NCBI GenBank assembly: GCA_013823245.1
Contig: PNLU01000006.1
Location: 1 to 64,000 of the forward strand
Reading direction: 5' to 3'
Source of the DNA: Alcanivorax sp.
GTDB lineage: Bacteria > Pseudomonadota > Gammaproteobacteria > Pseudomonadales > Alcanivoracaceae
Length of the DNA: 64,000 nt
This document shows, one piece after another, positions 46,780-56,116 of the stretch. Under the pieces are notes generated by a model that was not told the DNA's origin, searched no databases, and was given only the letters and a program-made list of their open reading frames with translations. Positions within the stretch are counted from its first letter, which is position 1. Every line of letters starts with the position of its first letter. The position numbers and the translations under genes were made by a program.

Positions 46780-48138
46780 TTACAGCGCCTTGCGGAACAC
46801 CTTCGAGTTGCGCTGGTAGTTGTACATACTCTTGCGCTCGCCGGGCAGCTCATCCACCGACACCGGCTCGAAGCCCTGCTCCCGGAACCAGTGGGTCGTC
46901 TGGGTGGAGAGCACATACAGCGATCTCATCCCCTGGCTGCGCGCCCGCTTCTCGATAAAGGCCAGCAGCTTGTGGCCGCGCTGGCTGCTGCGGTAGTCAT
47001 TATGCACCGCCACGCACGCCAGTTCGCCGGATTCGCCATCGCTGAACGGATACAGCGCCGCGCAGCCGATCACCATGCCATCGCGTTCGATAATGGTGAA
47101 GCGCTTGATCTCGGCCTCCAGCAGCTCGCGCGAGCGGCGCACCAGAATGCCGGCTTCTTCCAATGGCCGGATCAGCTCCAGGATGCCGCCGACGTCCTCT
47201 ATATAGGCACCGCGAATGTTCTCGTAGGTCTCCCGCGTGACCAGCGTGCCGCAGCCGTCCCGGGTGAACAGCTCACGCAGCAGCGCCCCGTCCTCACGGA
47301 AATTCACCAGATGCGCCCTGGCCACGCCATTGCTGGCGGCGTGGCAGGCCGCCGTGAGCTGCCGCTCGGTATTCGGGTTGGTGATCACTTCCTTCGCCAG
47401 CAGCTGCCCGGCCTCCTGGGGCGAGATCTCGCGCACCAGCTTGCCCTCGGCGTCCTCCACCCCGGTGTCCTCACCCAGATAGATGATCTTGTCGGCCTTC
47501 AGGGCAATGGCCGTGGTGGACGCCACCTCCTCGGAGTTCATGTTGAACAGCTCGCCGGTGGGCGAGCAGCCGATGGGCGAGAGCAGCACCACATTGCCGA
47601 TCTCCAGCTGCCGCTGGATCGCCTCCACCTGCACCCGGCGCACCTCGCCGGTGTGCTGGTAGTCGAAGCCATCCCGCACCCCCACCGGCTTGGCAATCAC
47701 GAAGTTGCCGGACACCACCTGAATGCTGGCATTGTGCATGGGCGAGTTGGCCAGCCCCATGGAAAACAGCCCCTCGACCCGCAACCGCACCGCACCCACC
47801 GCATCCAGGGCGCACTCCAGCGCCGCACTGTCGGTAATGCGGGTATGCCGCTCGAAACGCGAATCAATCCCACGCGCCGCCAGCCGCGCACTGATCTGCG
47901 GCCGCGCCCCGTGCACCAGCACCAGCCGGATGCCCAGGCTGTTGAGCAGCGCCAGATCGTGGATGATGTGGTCAAACCCGGGCTCCTCCACCGCCTCACC
48001 GGAGATCATCACCACGAAGGTGCGCCCGCGATGGGCGTTGATATAGGGCGACGAGTTACGGAACCAGGTGACGTGGTCCTGGTGTGCCGTGGCGGTAGAG
48101 GGCGCCGTTGTGGTGTTGCCCGAGGTGTGTTGCGTCAT
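46780..48138 (-). CDS. argA: N-acetylglutamate synthase (amino-acid kinase + GNAT)
   Basis: The 452-residue enzyme catalyses the first step of arginine synthesis. The N-terminal amino-acid-kinase-like domain (FVVMISGEAVEEPGFDHIIHDLALL, then VLVHGARPQI) is followed by a C-terminal GNAT acetyltransferase domain (VAVHNDYRSSQRGHKLL, then WFREQGFEP). This is the classical ArgA architecture, feedback-inhibited by arginine. The N-terminal 20 residues are Thr/Ala-rich and variable. Confidence 0.97.
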   Translation of the reverse strand: MTQHTSGNTTTAPSTATAHQDHVTWFRNSSPYINAHRGRTFVVMISGEAVEEPGFDHIIHDLALLNSLGIRLVLVHGARPQISARLAARGIDSRFERHTRITDSAALECALDAVGAVRLRVEGLFSMGLANSPMHNASIQVVSGNFVIAKPVGVRDGFDYQHTGEVRRVQVEAIQRQLEIGNVVLLSPIGCSPTGELFNMNSEEVASTTAIALKADKIIYLGEDTGVEDAEGKLVREISPQEAGQLLAKEVITNPNTERQLTAACHAASNGVARAHLVNFREDGALLRELFTRDGCGTLVTRETYENIRGAYIEDVGGILELIRPLEEAGILVRRSRELLEAEIKRFTIIERDGMVIGCAALYPFSDGESGELACVAVHNDYRSSQRGHKLLAFIEKRARSQGMRSLYVLSTQTTHWFREQGFEPVSVDELPGERKSMYNYQRNSKVFRKAL

Positions 48139-48230
48139 CCTTAGTGTGTCCGGGTCGGGGGTGGCAGGTGCTCAAGCCACGAAGTATAGGGGACCAGCGG
48201 GCGGGCGGCTATGCAGCACGAAGCGGGAAC

Positions 48231-48344
48231 GCAGGCGGGGTCAGGTCTCACATTTCACGCATAGCACCGTGCGCAGGCGGGGTCAGGTCTCACATTTCAC
48301 GCATAGCACCGTGAAATGTGAGACCTGACCCCGCCTGACCCCGC
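48231..48344. repeat. REP-like repeat cluster with a perfect 27-bp inverted repeat
   Basis: Two identical 41-bp copies lie at 48231-48271 and 48273-48313, each carrying GCAGGCGGGGTCAGGTCTCA. A perfect 27-bp inverted copy at 48311-48337 pairs with 48274-48300 around a 10-nt loop. A short GACCCCGC remnant follows. The core is shared with the cluster at 7242. It lies between divergent genes and looks like a mobile or REP-type element. Confidence 0.88.
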
Positions 48345-48415
48345 ATTGGGGGTGGAAGGGGGTGTGTTGAGGGTGGGCTTCCTTTAACTGGTTGTAAGTA
48401 AATGGGTTTTTCATT

Positions 48416-48448
48416 TATGTGACAAGAAAGTTCACAGCGGCATGACGG
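48416..48448 (-). promoter_or_regulatory. Tentative Pho box upstream of the Na/Pi transporter gene
   Basis: On the minus strand three 11-mers can be read: CCGTCATGCCG, CTGTGAACTTT and CTTGTCACATA. The first two are in register with the PhoB pattern; the third is shifted by one base. It lies 90 nt upstream of a phosphate transporter but in the opposite orientation to transcription, which lowers confidence. Confidence 0.3.
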
Positions 48449-48537
48449 TTATCTTACAATTCGCGCGCAGCCCCGGAGTGACGCACAGCTGCCCTGTGTG
48501 GCGCCTGGCCATGTCGGCGAAACAGAAGGCCTGATTG

Positions 48538-50283
48538 ATGAATTACTCGCTTTTCGATTTCCTGCAGCTGATCGGCTCCCTGGGGATCTTCATTTTCGGG
48601 ATGAAAATCTTCAGCGAGGGGCTGCAGAATGTCGCCGGCGATCGGCTCAAGGGCATCCTGAGCGGGATGACCCGCAACCGGGCCACCGGCGTGGTGACGG
48701 GCCTGGCCACCACAGCGATCACCCAGTCCTCGACCACCACCACGGTGATGACGGTCAGTTTCGTTAACGCCGGGCTGCTGACCTTCGTGCAGTCCACCGG
48801 GGTGATCATGGGGGCCAATATCGGTACCACCATCACCGCCTGGATGGTGGCGCTGTTTGGCTTCAAGTTCCAGATCACGCCGATTGCCCTGGCCGTGATC
48901 GGCTTGTTCTTCGCGTTCCTGTTCTCCAGCAACAGCCGCTGGCGGAATATCGCCGAGGCGATGGTGGGCTTCGGTATTCTGTTTATTGGCCTGGAGTTCA
49001 TCAAGGGCTCAGTGCCGGACATCAACAACAATCCAGGCATGCTGGCCTTCCTGAACAGCTTCTCCGAGTATGGCTACCTGTCGCTCATCCTGTTTGTGGC
49101 CGTCGGCACCATTCTGACCTTGCTGACGCAGTCGTCCTCGGCGGCGACCACCATTACGCTGGTGATGCTGTTCGAGGGCTGGATTTCCTTCCCGATCGCG
49201 GCCGCCATGATTCTGGGGGAGAATATCGGCACCACGGTTACGGCCAATATCGCCGCGATGGTGGGCAACGTCCATGCGAAACGCGCCGCCCGGTTCCACT
49301 TCTTCTTCAATATGATCGGTGTGATCTGGATGATGATGATCATCTATCCGTTCCTGCACCTGATGGATCATATACTCCAGATCAGCACCGGCAGCACGGT
49401 GTCCATCATGGCCGGTGAGGTGGAGTCACGCTCCAACGCCACCCTGGCGCTCTCGTTGTTCCATACCTCCTTCAATGTGCTGAACGTGCTCCTGCTGTTC
49501 GCCGCAGTGCCTTACCTGGTGCGGTTCGTGGAGTACATCCAGCCAGATCGCGGTGGCGAGGAAGAAGACTTCCACCTGCGCTATATCAGTGCCGGGGTGA
49601 TGGTGTCCCCGGCCCTGGCGCTGGAGCAGGCACAGAAGGAGACCCAGCAGTTCGCCAGGGTGGTGGAGACCATGCACGATGCGGTCAACGAGCTGCTGTT
49701 CAACCCGGAGGTCGACAGCATCCGGGCGATCGAGAAGATCCACAAGCACGAGCAGACCACCGACCAGCTTGAAATCGAGATTTCGGACTATCTGGTGCGG
49801 CTGAGCGAGCGGGCACACCTGGAGCACCAGACCACCGAGCGGATCCGCTTTATCCAGACCATGATCAACGACATGGAGCGTATCGCGGACATCTACTACC
49901 AGATCGCCAAGCTGACCGAGCGGATGAAGGAGTCCGGCTCCGGCTGGCCGGAAGAGGCCAGCCAGGAGATGCAGCAGATGATGGCGGCGCTCCGCGAGGG
50001 CATCCAGTTCATGACGGCCAACGTCGCCAGATCGCCGAGTGCGGTGGACCTGAGGCGGGCTATCGAGCTGGAGGACAAGGTGGACCAGCTGCGCGATCAG
50101 TTCCGCGACAACCATTTTGCGCGCCTGGAAAAAAGCGCCTACGCACCCCGTGCCGGCGTGATCTTCATCGATATCCTGAACCGGCTTGAGCGTATCGGGG
50201 ATCACATCCTCAACGTCAATGAGTCGGCGTCGGGTCGCCGGCTCAAGGCGATGCGCATCATCGGCGGCAAGCTGCCGGTCTGA
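48538..50283 (+). CDS. Na/Pi cotransporter family protein with C-terminal PhoU-like domain
   Basis: The 581-residue protein has about eight to ten transmembrane segments with the duplicated QSS motifs ITQSSTTTT and LLTQSSSAATT of type II sodium/phosphate cotransporters (NptA, YjbB). Helices from about residue 350 to 560 form PhoU-like repeats (VVETMHDAVNELLFN, then LERIGDHILNVNES). It probably moves phosphate across the inner membrane; direction is not decided by sequence. I chose the ATG at 48538 (AGAAGG upstream) over an adjacent TTG. Confidence 0.9.
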   Translation: MNYSLFDFLQLIGSLGIFIFGMKIFSEGLQNVAGDRLKGILSGMTRNRATGVVTGLATTAITQSSTTTTVMTVSFVNAGLLTFVQSTGVIMGANIGTTITAWMVALFGFKFQITPIALAVIGLFFAFLFSSNSRWRNIAEAMVGFGILFIGLEFIKGSVPDINNNPGMLAFLNSFSEYGYLSLILFVAVGTILTLLTQSSSAATTITLVMLFEGWISFPIAAAMILGENIGTTVTANIAAMVGNVHAKRAARFHFFFNMIGVIWMMMIIYPFLHLMDHILQISTGSTVSIMAGEVESRSNATLALSLFHTSFNVLNVLLLFAAVPYLVRFVEYIQPDRGGEEEDFHLRYISAGVMVSPALALEQAQKETQQFARVVETMHDAVNELLFNPEVDSIRAIEKIHKHEQTTDQLEIEISDYLVRLSERAHLEHQTTERIRFIQTMINDMERIADIYYQIAKLTERMKESGSGWPEEASQEMQQMMAALREGIQFMTANVARSPSAVDLRRAIELEDKVDQLRDQFRDNHFARLEKSAYAPRAGVIFIDILNRLERIGDHILNVNESASGRRLKAMRIIGGKLPV

Positions 50284-50301
50284 GACCGGGTTCGGTATTG
50301 T

Positions 50302-50323
50302 CCGCCGTCGCGCTTGACGGCGG
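50302..50323 (+). other. Hairpin after the Na/Pi transporter gene
   Basis: The eight-pair stem CCGCCGTC / GACGGCGG has a six-base loop 18 nt after the stop. There is no T-tract, so it may be a Rho-associated 3' end or a leader structure of the next gene. Confidence 0.35.
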
Positions 50324-50380
50324 CGGCGTGACGCCGGACGCTAGGCAGATGTGAACCGCTGATCTGCAAGGGGAATCTGC

Positions 50381-52189
50381 TTGTCTGCCAAGGCTGCCTC
50401 GCCCGGCCCACATGCCGGGCTGGAAATCGATGTGCGTTGGGTCATGCGTGAGCTGCTCGATGAGGGCCGGGTCTCGCGTGAGGACTTCAACGTCATCTCC
50501 ACCACCCCGCGTGAAAAGAAGGAGCTGGGCTGGCACCCGTTGCAGGTGGTGGCCAAGCACCGTCTGCGGGATGCCTCGGTGCCTGACGGCAAGGGAGCCC
50601 CGCTGGACATCGACTGGCTGACCCGCTGGTTGGCGGAGAAGGCCAACCTGCCGGTCTATCACATTGATCCCTTGAAGGCCGATGTGGATCAGATCACCAC
50701 CCTGATGTCCTATGCCTTTTCCGAGCGCCACGGCATTCTGGCGGTCGAGGTCAATCGCGACCAGGTGACCGTGGCCTGCGATCAGCCGTTCCGGCGCCAT
50801 TGGGAAGAACATCTGTCCCAGGTGCTCCGTGACCGCACGCTGCGGGTGGTGCTGGCCAGCCCCGAGCAGATCCGTCGCTACCGGCTGGAGTTCTACAACC
50901 TGAGCCGCTCGATCGCCGGGGCGAAGGACCGGGGCGGCCAGAATCTGGGCTCCGTGGGCAACTTTGAGCAGTTGCTGGAGGTGGGCCAGGGCACGCCGGA
51001 TGCGGACGACACCCATGTGGCCAATATCGTCGACTGGATATTGCAGTACGCCTTCTCCCAGCGGGCCAGTGATATCCACCTGGAGCCGCGCCGGGAGACC
51101 GGGCGTATGCGCTTCCGGATTGATGGCGTGCTGCACGATGTGTACGAGATGCCTGCTGCGATTCTGGCCGCGGTGACCAGTCGACTGAAGATCCTGACGC
51201 GCCTGAATGTGGCCGAGAAGCGCAAGCCCCAGGACGGCCGCCTGAAGACCAAGGCGCCGGACGGCGGTGAAGTGGAGCTGCGGATTTCCACCCTGCCCAC
51301 GGCCTTCGGTGAAAAGATGGTGATGCGGATCTTCGATCCGGACGTACTGGTGCGGACGTTTGACCAGTTGGGGTTCTCGAAAGAGGACTACGCCGTCTGG
51401 CAGAAGATGACCAGCAACAACAACGGTATCGTGTTCGTCACCGGCCCCACCGGCTCGGGCAAGACCACCACGCTGTATTCCACGCTCAAGCAACTGTCCA
51501 CGCCGGAAGTGAACGTCTGCACCATCGAAGACCCGATCGAGATGGTGGAGCCCAGCTTCAACCAGATGCAGGTGCAGACGGCCATTGAGGTGGGCTTTGC
51601 CCAGGGTGTGAAGGCGCTGCTGCGTCAGGACCCGGACATCATCATGATTGGCGAGATCCGCGATCTGCCCACGGCGGACATGGCCATCCAGGCGGCCCTC
51701 ACGGGCCATCTGGTGCTCTCGACCCTGCATACCAACGATGCGCCCAGCTCGGTGACCCGTCTGATTGATCTGGGCGTCCCGCCTTACCTGATTACGGCCA
51801 CGGTGGTCGGCGTGATGGCGCAGCGGCTGGTGCGTACCCTGTGTCCGCACTGCAAGACGCCAGTGCCCACTGACCCGGCGGCATGGGAGGAGTTGACCCG
51901 GCCCTTCCGGATCAAGGCGCCGGAGCAGATTTACCGCCCGGTGGGTTGTCTGGAATGCCGGGGCACCGGGTATCTGGGGCGGATGGGCGTGTACGAGACG
52001 TTGCCCATGAGCAGCGCGCTCAAGGGTGTGATCAGCCGTGGTGGCGATCTGGAGGCCATCACCCGCGCGGCCCTCAAGGACGGCATGAAGCCGCTGCGCA
52101 TCAGCGGCGCCCAGAAAGTGGCCCGTGGCCTGACCACGGTGGAAGAAGTGCTGCGTGTGACGCCGCAACAGGATGTGTTGCTGAGTTGA
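50381..52189 (+). CDS. GspE/PilB-family secretion or pilus assembly ATPase
   Basis: The 602-residue protein has an N-terminal GspE/MshEN-like domain and a C-terminal ATPase. Walker A GPTGSGKTTT is near residue 358, the Asp box is TIEDPIEM, Walker B is PDIIMIGEIRD, and the His box is GHLVLSTLHTNDA. A four-cysteine zinc motif (CPHC near 487 and CLEC near 523) is present. The TTG start at 50381 follows AAGGGG seven bases upstream. No other pilus or type II secretion genes are adjacent, so it is an orphan. Function unassigned. Confidence 0.92.
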   Translation: MSAKAASPGPHAGLEIDVRWVMRELLDEGRVSREDFNVISTTPREKKELGWHPLQVVAKHRLRDASVPDGKGAPLDIDWLTRWLAEKANLPVYHIDPLKADVDQITTLMSYAFSERHGILAVEVNRDQVTVACDQPFRRHWEEHLSQVLRDRTLRVVLASPEQIRRYRLEFYNLSRSIAGAKDRGGQNLGSVGNFEQLLEVGQGTPDADDTHVANIVDWILQYAFSQRASDIHLEPRRETGRMRFRIDGVLHDVYEMPAAILAAVTSRLKILTRLNVAEKRKPQDGRLKTKAPDGGEVELRISTLPTAFGEKMVMRIFDPDVLVRTFDQLGFSKEDYAVWQKMTSNNNGIVFVTGPTGSGKTTTLYSTLKQLSTPEVNVCTIEDPIEMVEPSFNQMQVQTAIEVGFAQGVKALLRQDPDIIMIGEIRDLPTADMAIQAALTGHLVLSTLHTNDAPSSVTRLIDLGVPPYLITATVVGVMAQRLVRTLCPHCKTPVPTDPAAWEELTRPFRIKAPEQIYRPVGCLECRGTGYLGRMGVYETLPMSSALKGVISRGGDLEAITRAALKDGMKPLRISGAQKVARGLTTVEEVLRVTPQQDVLLS

Positions 52190-52214
52190 GCGTCTGCACG
52201 GACAATAGCGCCAC

Positions 52215-55088
52215 ATGACGACAACTCCGGATTTCTCATCCCTGCCCGGCTTTCTGGCCGAGGCCCTTGATTCCCAGTGGCAGCGCTATGTCGAGGCCGG
52301 TGGCGCTGTGCCGTCGGCGCTTCAGCAGGCGCTGCCGACCGTCTGGGCTGGCTCCGATTACGTTTCCGAATGCATGGTGCGCACGCCGTCGCTGGCGGAC
52401 TGGCTGGCCAGTCCCGGCCGTCTGCAGGCCCCGCTGTCGGCGGCGGCCCTGCGTGACGAGGTGGAGGCCGCGCTGGCGGACGCCGACGACGAGGCTGCAC
52501 TGCAGCGGGCGTTGCGGCTACTGCGCCACCGGCACATGGTGCGCATCATCTGGCGTGACCTGAACGGCCAGGGCGACTATCACAGCACCGTGGCGGATCT
52601 GTCCCTGCTGGCGGACACGCTGATCGACGCGGCGCTGCGGCGCCTTTACCAGCGCGCCTGCGAAAAAGAGGGCACGCCCCTCGGGCCGGATGGCCAGCCG
52701 GTGCAGCTGGTGGTCTTCGCCATGGGCAAGCTGGGCGCGCGTGAGCTCAATCTGTCTTCCGACATCGATCTGATCTTCGCCTACGAGCATGAGGGCGAGA
52801 TCGCCGATCATCGCCGTGGCATGACCCATCACCAGTTCTTTGTGCGCCTGGGGCAGCAGCTGATCCGTGCTCTGGACCAGGCCACCGCCGATGGCTTTGT
52901 ATTCCGCGTGGACATGCGCCTGCGCCCCTGGGGTGGTGCCGGTGCCCTGGCCGTGGGCTTTGACGCGATGGAAGGCTATTACGAGGAGCAGGGGCGCGAA
53001 TGGGAGCGCTATGCCCTGATCAAGATCCGCGCGGTGGCCGGTGATGTGGCGGCGGGCGGGCGCATGATCGAGCGTCTGCGGCCTTTCGTTTACCGGCGTT
53101 ATATCGATTACGGCGCTTTTGCCTCGCTGCGGGAGATGAAGGCGCTGATCGAGCGCGAAGTGCGGCGCAAGGGCATTCAGTCCGACGTCAAGCTGGGGCC
53201 AGGTGGTATTCGCGAGGTGGAGTTCATCGTGCAGGCGTTCCAGCTGATCCGGGGTGGTCAGCTGCCCGGCTTGCGTCAGTCGAACCTGCTCAAGGTGCTG
53301 CCCCAGCTGGTGGAAGAGGGCCTGATTCCCGACGAGGTGGCCAACGAGCTGAGCGAGGCCTATGTGTTCCTGCGCAATGTTGAGCATCGTTTGCAGGCGG
53401 TGGCTGATCGGCAGACCCAGCGCTTGCCGGAGAATGACGACGGCTGGGTGCGCCTGGCGCGCTCCCTGGGCTTCCGTGATCGCCGCAGTTGTGAACGGGC
53501 GCTGGCCCGCTACCGCGAGCAGGTGCGCTATCACTTCAGCCAGGTGATCGCCGACCCGGAAAGCGAGCAGCAGGATGTGGAGGGCGCCGACCGGGAACTG
53601 CTGGACCTGTGGCTGGGCCTGCTGGATGACCAGACGGCGGCGAGTATGCTGGCCGGTATCGGCATGGCTGAACCGGAGCCGATCATCGAGCAGCTCAGGG
53701 CGTTCCGCGAAGGGCGGGCGGTCACCAACATGCAGAATATCGCCCGCGAGCGACTCGACCGCCTGATGCCGCGCCTGCTGGAAACCCTGGGCTACCAGCA
53801 GGTGGGGCCGGTGACCTGCGAGCGGGTGCTGGCCTTCCTGGAGGCCGTGCTGCGTCGTTCCGCCTATATCGCCCTTCTGGTGGAAAACCCCCATGCCCTG
53901 ACACAGCTGGTCAAGCTGTCCGGCGCCAGCCCCTGGATCGCCGAGCAGCTGACCCGGCATCCGGTGCTGCTGGACGAACTGCTGGACGTGCGCACCCTTT
54001 ACTCGCCCCCCCAGCGCAGCGAGCTGGACGACGAGTTGCGGCAGCAACTGCTGCGCGTGGCCGAGGATGATCTGGAACAGCAGATGGAGGTGCTGCGCCA
54101 CTTCAAGCAGGCGCACCTGTTGCGGGTGGCGGCCTCGGAAGTGACCGAAGTGCTGCCCCTGATGAAGGTCAGCGATTACCTGACCTGGCTGGCCGAGGCG
54201 ATCCTGCATCAGGTGGTGCAATTGACCTGGAAGCCCCTGGTGGCCCGCCATGGCCGACCGCACCGGGAAGATGGCCAGCCCTGCTCGCCGGATTTCGTGA
54301 TCGTCGGCTACGGCAAGCTGGGCGGGATCGAGCTGGGGCATAACTCGGACCTGGATCTGGTGTTCCTGCATGACGCCGACAGTGCTGGCAATACTGACGG
54401 CGACAAGCCGGTCAGTAACGAGCAGTTCTTCGCCCGCCTGGGCCAGCGCATCATCCATATCCTGACCACCCGGACCATGAGCGGTCAGCTTTACGAGGTT
54501 GACAGCCGCCTGCGGCCGTCGGGCTCGGCGGGCCTGCTGGTCAGCTCAATGCGGGCGTTCGAGAAGTATCAGCAGGACCAGGCCTGGACCTGGGAACACC
54601 AGGCCCTGGTGCGAGCGAGGGTGGTGGCCGGGTGCGCGCGGGCCCGGGAGCGCTTCAACGCCATCCGCCAGGCGGTGTTGTGTCGGCCCCGTGAGATCGA
54701 GCCCCTGCGCACCGAGGTGCTGGCGATGCGCGAGAAGATGGTGACCCATCTGGGTAGCGGCCAGCGCGGCGAGCGCTTCCATATCAAGCAGGACCCGGGT
54801 GGTATCGTCGATATCGAATTTATGGTGCAATATGGCGTTCTGCGATGGGCTGCACAGCACAGTGACCTGACCCGGTACACCGATAATGTGCGGCTGCTTG
54901 AAACCCTTGCGGTGCTGGAGCTGATGCCGGCCCATGATGCCGGCCTTCTACGGGAAGCGTACCTCGCCTTCCGGTCTGCTGCTCATCGACTGGCCCTGCG
55001 CAATGAACCCTCCGAGGTAGACCCGGGAGAATTCGCCGACCTGCGGGACGGCGTGCGGGCGATCTGGGGCAAATGGTTTGCAATCTGA
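52215..55088 (+). CDS. glnE: Glutamine synthetase adenylyltransferase / deadenylase
   Basis: The 957-residue bifunctional enzyme adenylylates and deadenylylates glutamine synthetase in response to PII and glutamine. Two nucleotidyltransferase domains show the GxG...DxD pattern: MGKLGARELNLSSDIDLIF near residue 170 and VGYGKLGGIELGHNSDLDLVF near residue 700. The order is the deadenylase half, a linker, then the adenylylase half. It lies 25 nt after the GspE-like gene and 30 nt before ilvE. Confidence 0.98.
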   Translation: MTTTPDFSSLPGFLAEALDSQWQRYVEAGGAVPSALQQALPTVWAGSDYVSECMVRTPSLADWLASPGRLQAPLSAAALRDEVEAALADADDEAALQRALRLLRHRHMVRIIWRDLNGQGDYHSTVADLSLLADTLIDAALRRLYQRACEKEGTPLGPDGQPVQLVVFAMGKLGARELNLSSDIDLIFAYEHEGEIADHRRGMTHHQFFVRLGQQLIRALDQATADGFVFRVDMRLRPWGGAGALAVGFDAMEGYYEEQGREWERYALIKIRAVAGDVAAGGRMIERLRPFVYRRYIDYGAFASLREMKALIEREVRRKGIQSDVKLGPGGIREVEFIVQAFQLIRGGQLPGLRQSNLLKVLPQLVEEGLIPDEVANELSEAYVFLRNVEHRLQAVADRQTQRLPENDDGWVRLARSLGFRDRRSCERALARYREQVRYHFSQVIADPESEQQDVEGADRELLDLWLGLLDDQTAASMLAGIGMAEPEPIIEQLRAFREGRAVTNMQNIARERLDRLMPRLLETLGYQQVGPVTCERVLAFLEAVLRRSAYIALLVENPHALTQLVKLSGASPWIAEQLTRHPVLLDELLDVRTLYSPPQRSELDDELRQQLLRVAEDDLEQQMEVLRHFKQAHLLRVAASEVTEVLPLMKVSDYLTWLAEAILHQVVQLTWKPLVARHGRPHREDGQPCSPDFVIVGYGKLGGIELGHNSDLDLVFLHDADSAGNTDGDKPVSNEQFFARLGQRIIHILTTRTMSGQLYEVDSRLRPSGSAGLLVSSMRAFEKYQQDQAWTWEHQALVRARVVAGCARARERFNAIRQAVLCRPREIEPLRTEVLAMREKMVTHLGSGQRGERFHIKQDPGGIVDIEFMVQYGVLRWAAQHSDLTRYTDNVRLLETLAVLELMPAHDAGLLREAYLAFRSAAHRLALRNEPSEVDPGEFADLRDGVRAIWGKWFAI

Positions 55089-55118
55089 ATTCAACTGATT
55101 TTCGGGAGTGAAGTTGCC

Positions 55119-56039
55119 ATGTCGATGGCTGATCGTGACGGTTTTATCTGGCTTGACGGCGAACTGGTACCCTGGCGCGATGCCCGGGTGCATGTGCTGA
55201 CCCACACCCTGCACTACGGCATGGGCGTGTTCGAGGGTGTGCGCGCCTATGAAACCGCACGGGGCCCGGCGATCTTCCGTCTGCAAGAGCATACCGATCG
55301 GCTGTTCCGTTCGGCGCATATCCTGCAAATGAAAATCCCGTTCACGAAAGAGCAGGTCAATGCCGCCCAGATCGAAGCGGTGCGCGCCAACGGCCTGCCG
55401 CATGCCTACCTGCGCCCGATGGCCTTCTACGGCAGCGAGGGCATGGGCCTGCGCGCCGCCAACCTGAAAGTGCACCTGATGGTGGCCGGCTGGGAATGGC
55501 CTGCCTACATGTCACCCGACGCGCTGCAAGTCGGGATCAAGGTGCGCACCAGCTCCTACACGCGCCACCACGTCAACATCACCATGTGCAAGGCCAAGGC
55601 CAACGGCAACTACATGAACTCCATGCTGGCGCTGAACGAAGCGCTGTCCGGCGGTGCCGATGAAGCGCTGTTGCTGGATAACGAAGGTTATGTGGCCGAA
55701 GGCAGCGGCGAGAACATCTTCCTGGTACGTGACGGGGTGCTGTACACCCCGGAGTTGACCTCCTGTCTGGACGGCATTACTCGCCGTACCATCTTCACGC
55801 TGGCGGCAGACTGTGGTTATGAGGTGCGTGAGAAGCGCATTACCCGCGATGAGGTGTATGTGGCGGACGAAGCCTTCTTCACCGGCACGGCCGCAGAAGT
55901 CACGCCCATCCGCGAACTGGACGGGCGTATGATTGGCGAAGGGCGGCGTGGGCCGATCACTGAGCAGTTGCAGGCGCTGTATTTCGATACGGTGCAGGGC
56001 AAGGCTGAGCAGTACGGTGACTGGTTGACGTACGTCTGA
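55119..56039 (+). CDS. ilvE: Branched-chain amino acid aminotransferase
   Basis: The 306-residue PLP enzyme performs the last step of valine, leucine and isoleucine synthesis. It opens FIWLDGELVPWRDARVHVLTHTLHYGMGVFEG. The PLP lysine is in CKAKANGNYMNSMLAL near residue 160. The EGSGENIFLVRDG motif follows. GGGAG precedes the start. The glnE-ilvE order followed by LPS genes is the same as in Pseudomonas. Confidence 0.98.
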   Translation: MSMADRDGFIWLDGELVPWRDARVHVLTHTLHYGMGVFEGVRAYETARGPAIFRLQEHTDRLFRSAHILQMKIPFTKEQVNAAQIEAVRANGLPHAYLRPMAFYGSEGMGLRAANLKVHLMVAGWEWPAYMSPDALQVGIKVRTSSYTRHHVNITMCKAKANGNYMNSMLALNEALSGGADEALLLDNEGYVAEGSGENIFLVRDGVLYTPELTSCLDGITRRTIFTLAADCGYEVREKRITRDEVYVADEAFFTGTAAEVTPIRELDGRMIGEGRRGPITEQLQALYFDTVQGKAEQYGDWLTYV

Positions 56040-56116
56040 TTTTTAATGATACAACGAAGGTCAAGAGCTATGGTTGCGCCAAGTGTTCTGCGGCAAGTTC
56101 GACTTCGGAGGGCGCT

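Larger units (their letters stand above)
48139..48537. other. argA/nptA-like divergent intergenic region
   Basis: This 399-nt non-coding stretch holds the second REP-like repeat cluster (48231-48344), a tentative Pho box at 48416-48448 and the promoter of the Na/Pi transporter gene (TTACAAT -10-like at 48454). I see no gene. Confidence 0.6.

Noticed and set aside
46765-48144. Plus-strand open frame (459 codons) opposite argA
   Set aside because: Covers exactly the argA gene in antisense and has no motifs.
50258-52216. Long minus-strand open frame (652 codons) opposite the GspE-like gene
   Set aside because: Shadow of a gene with clear Walker and zinc motifs; the translation is rich in His, Gln and Gly without any family pattern.
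52518-54458. Long minus-strand open frame (646 codons) opposite glnE
   Set aside because: Same reasoning: antisense to glnE, no start signal, low-complexity composition.
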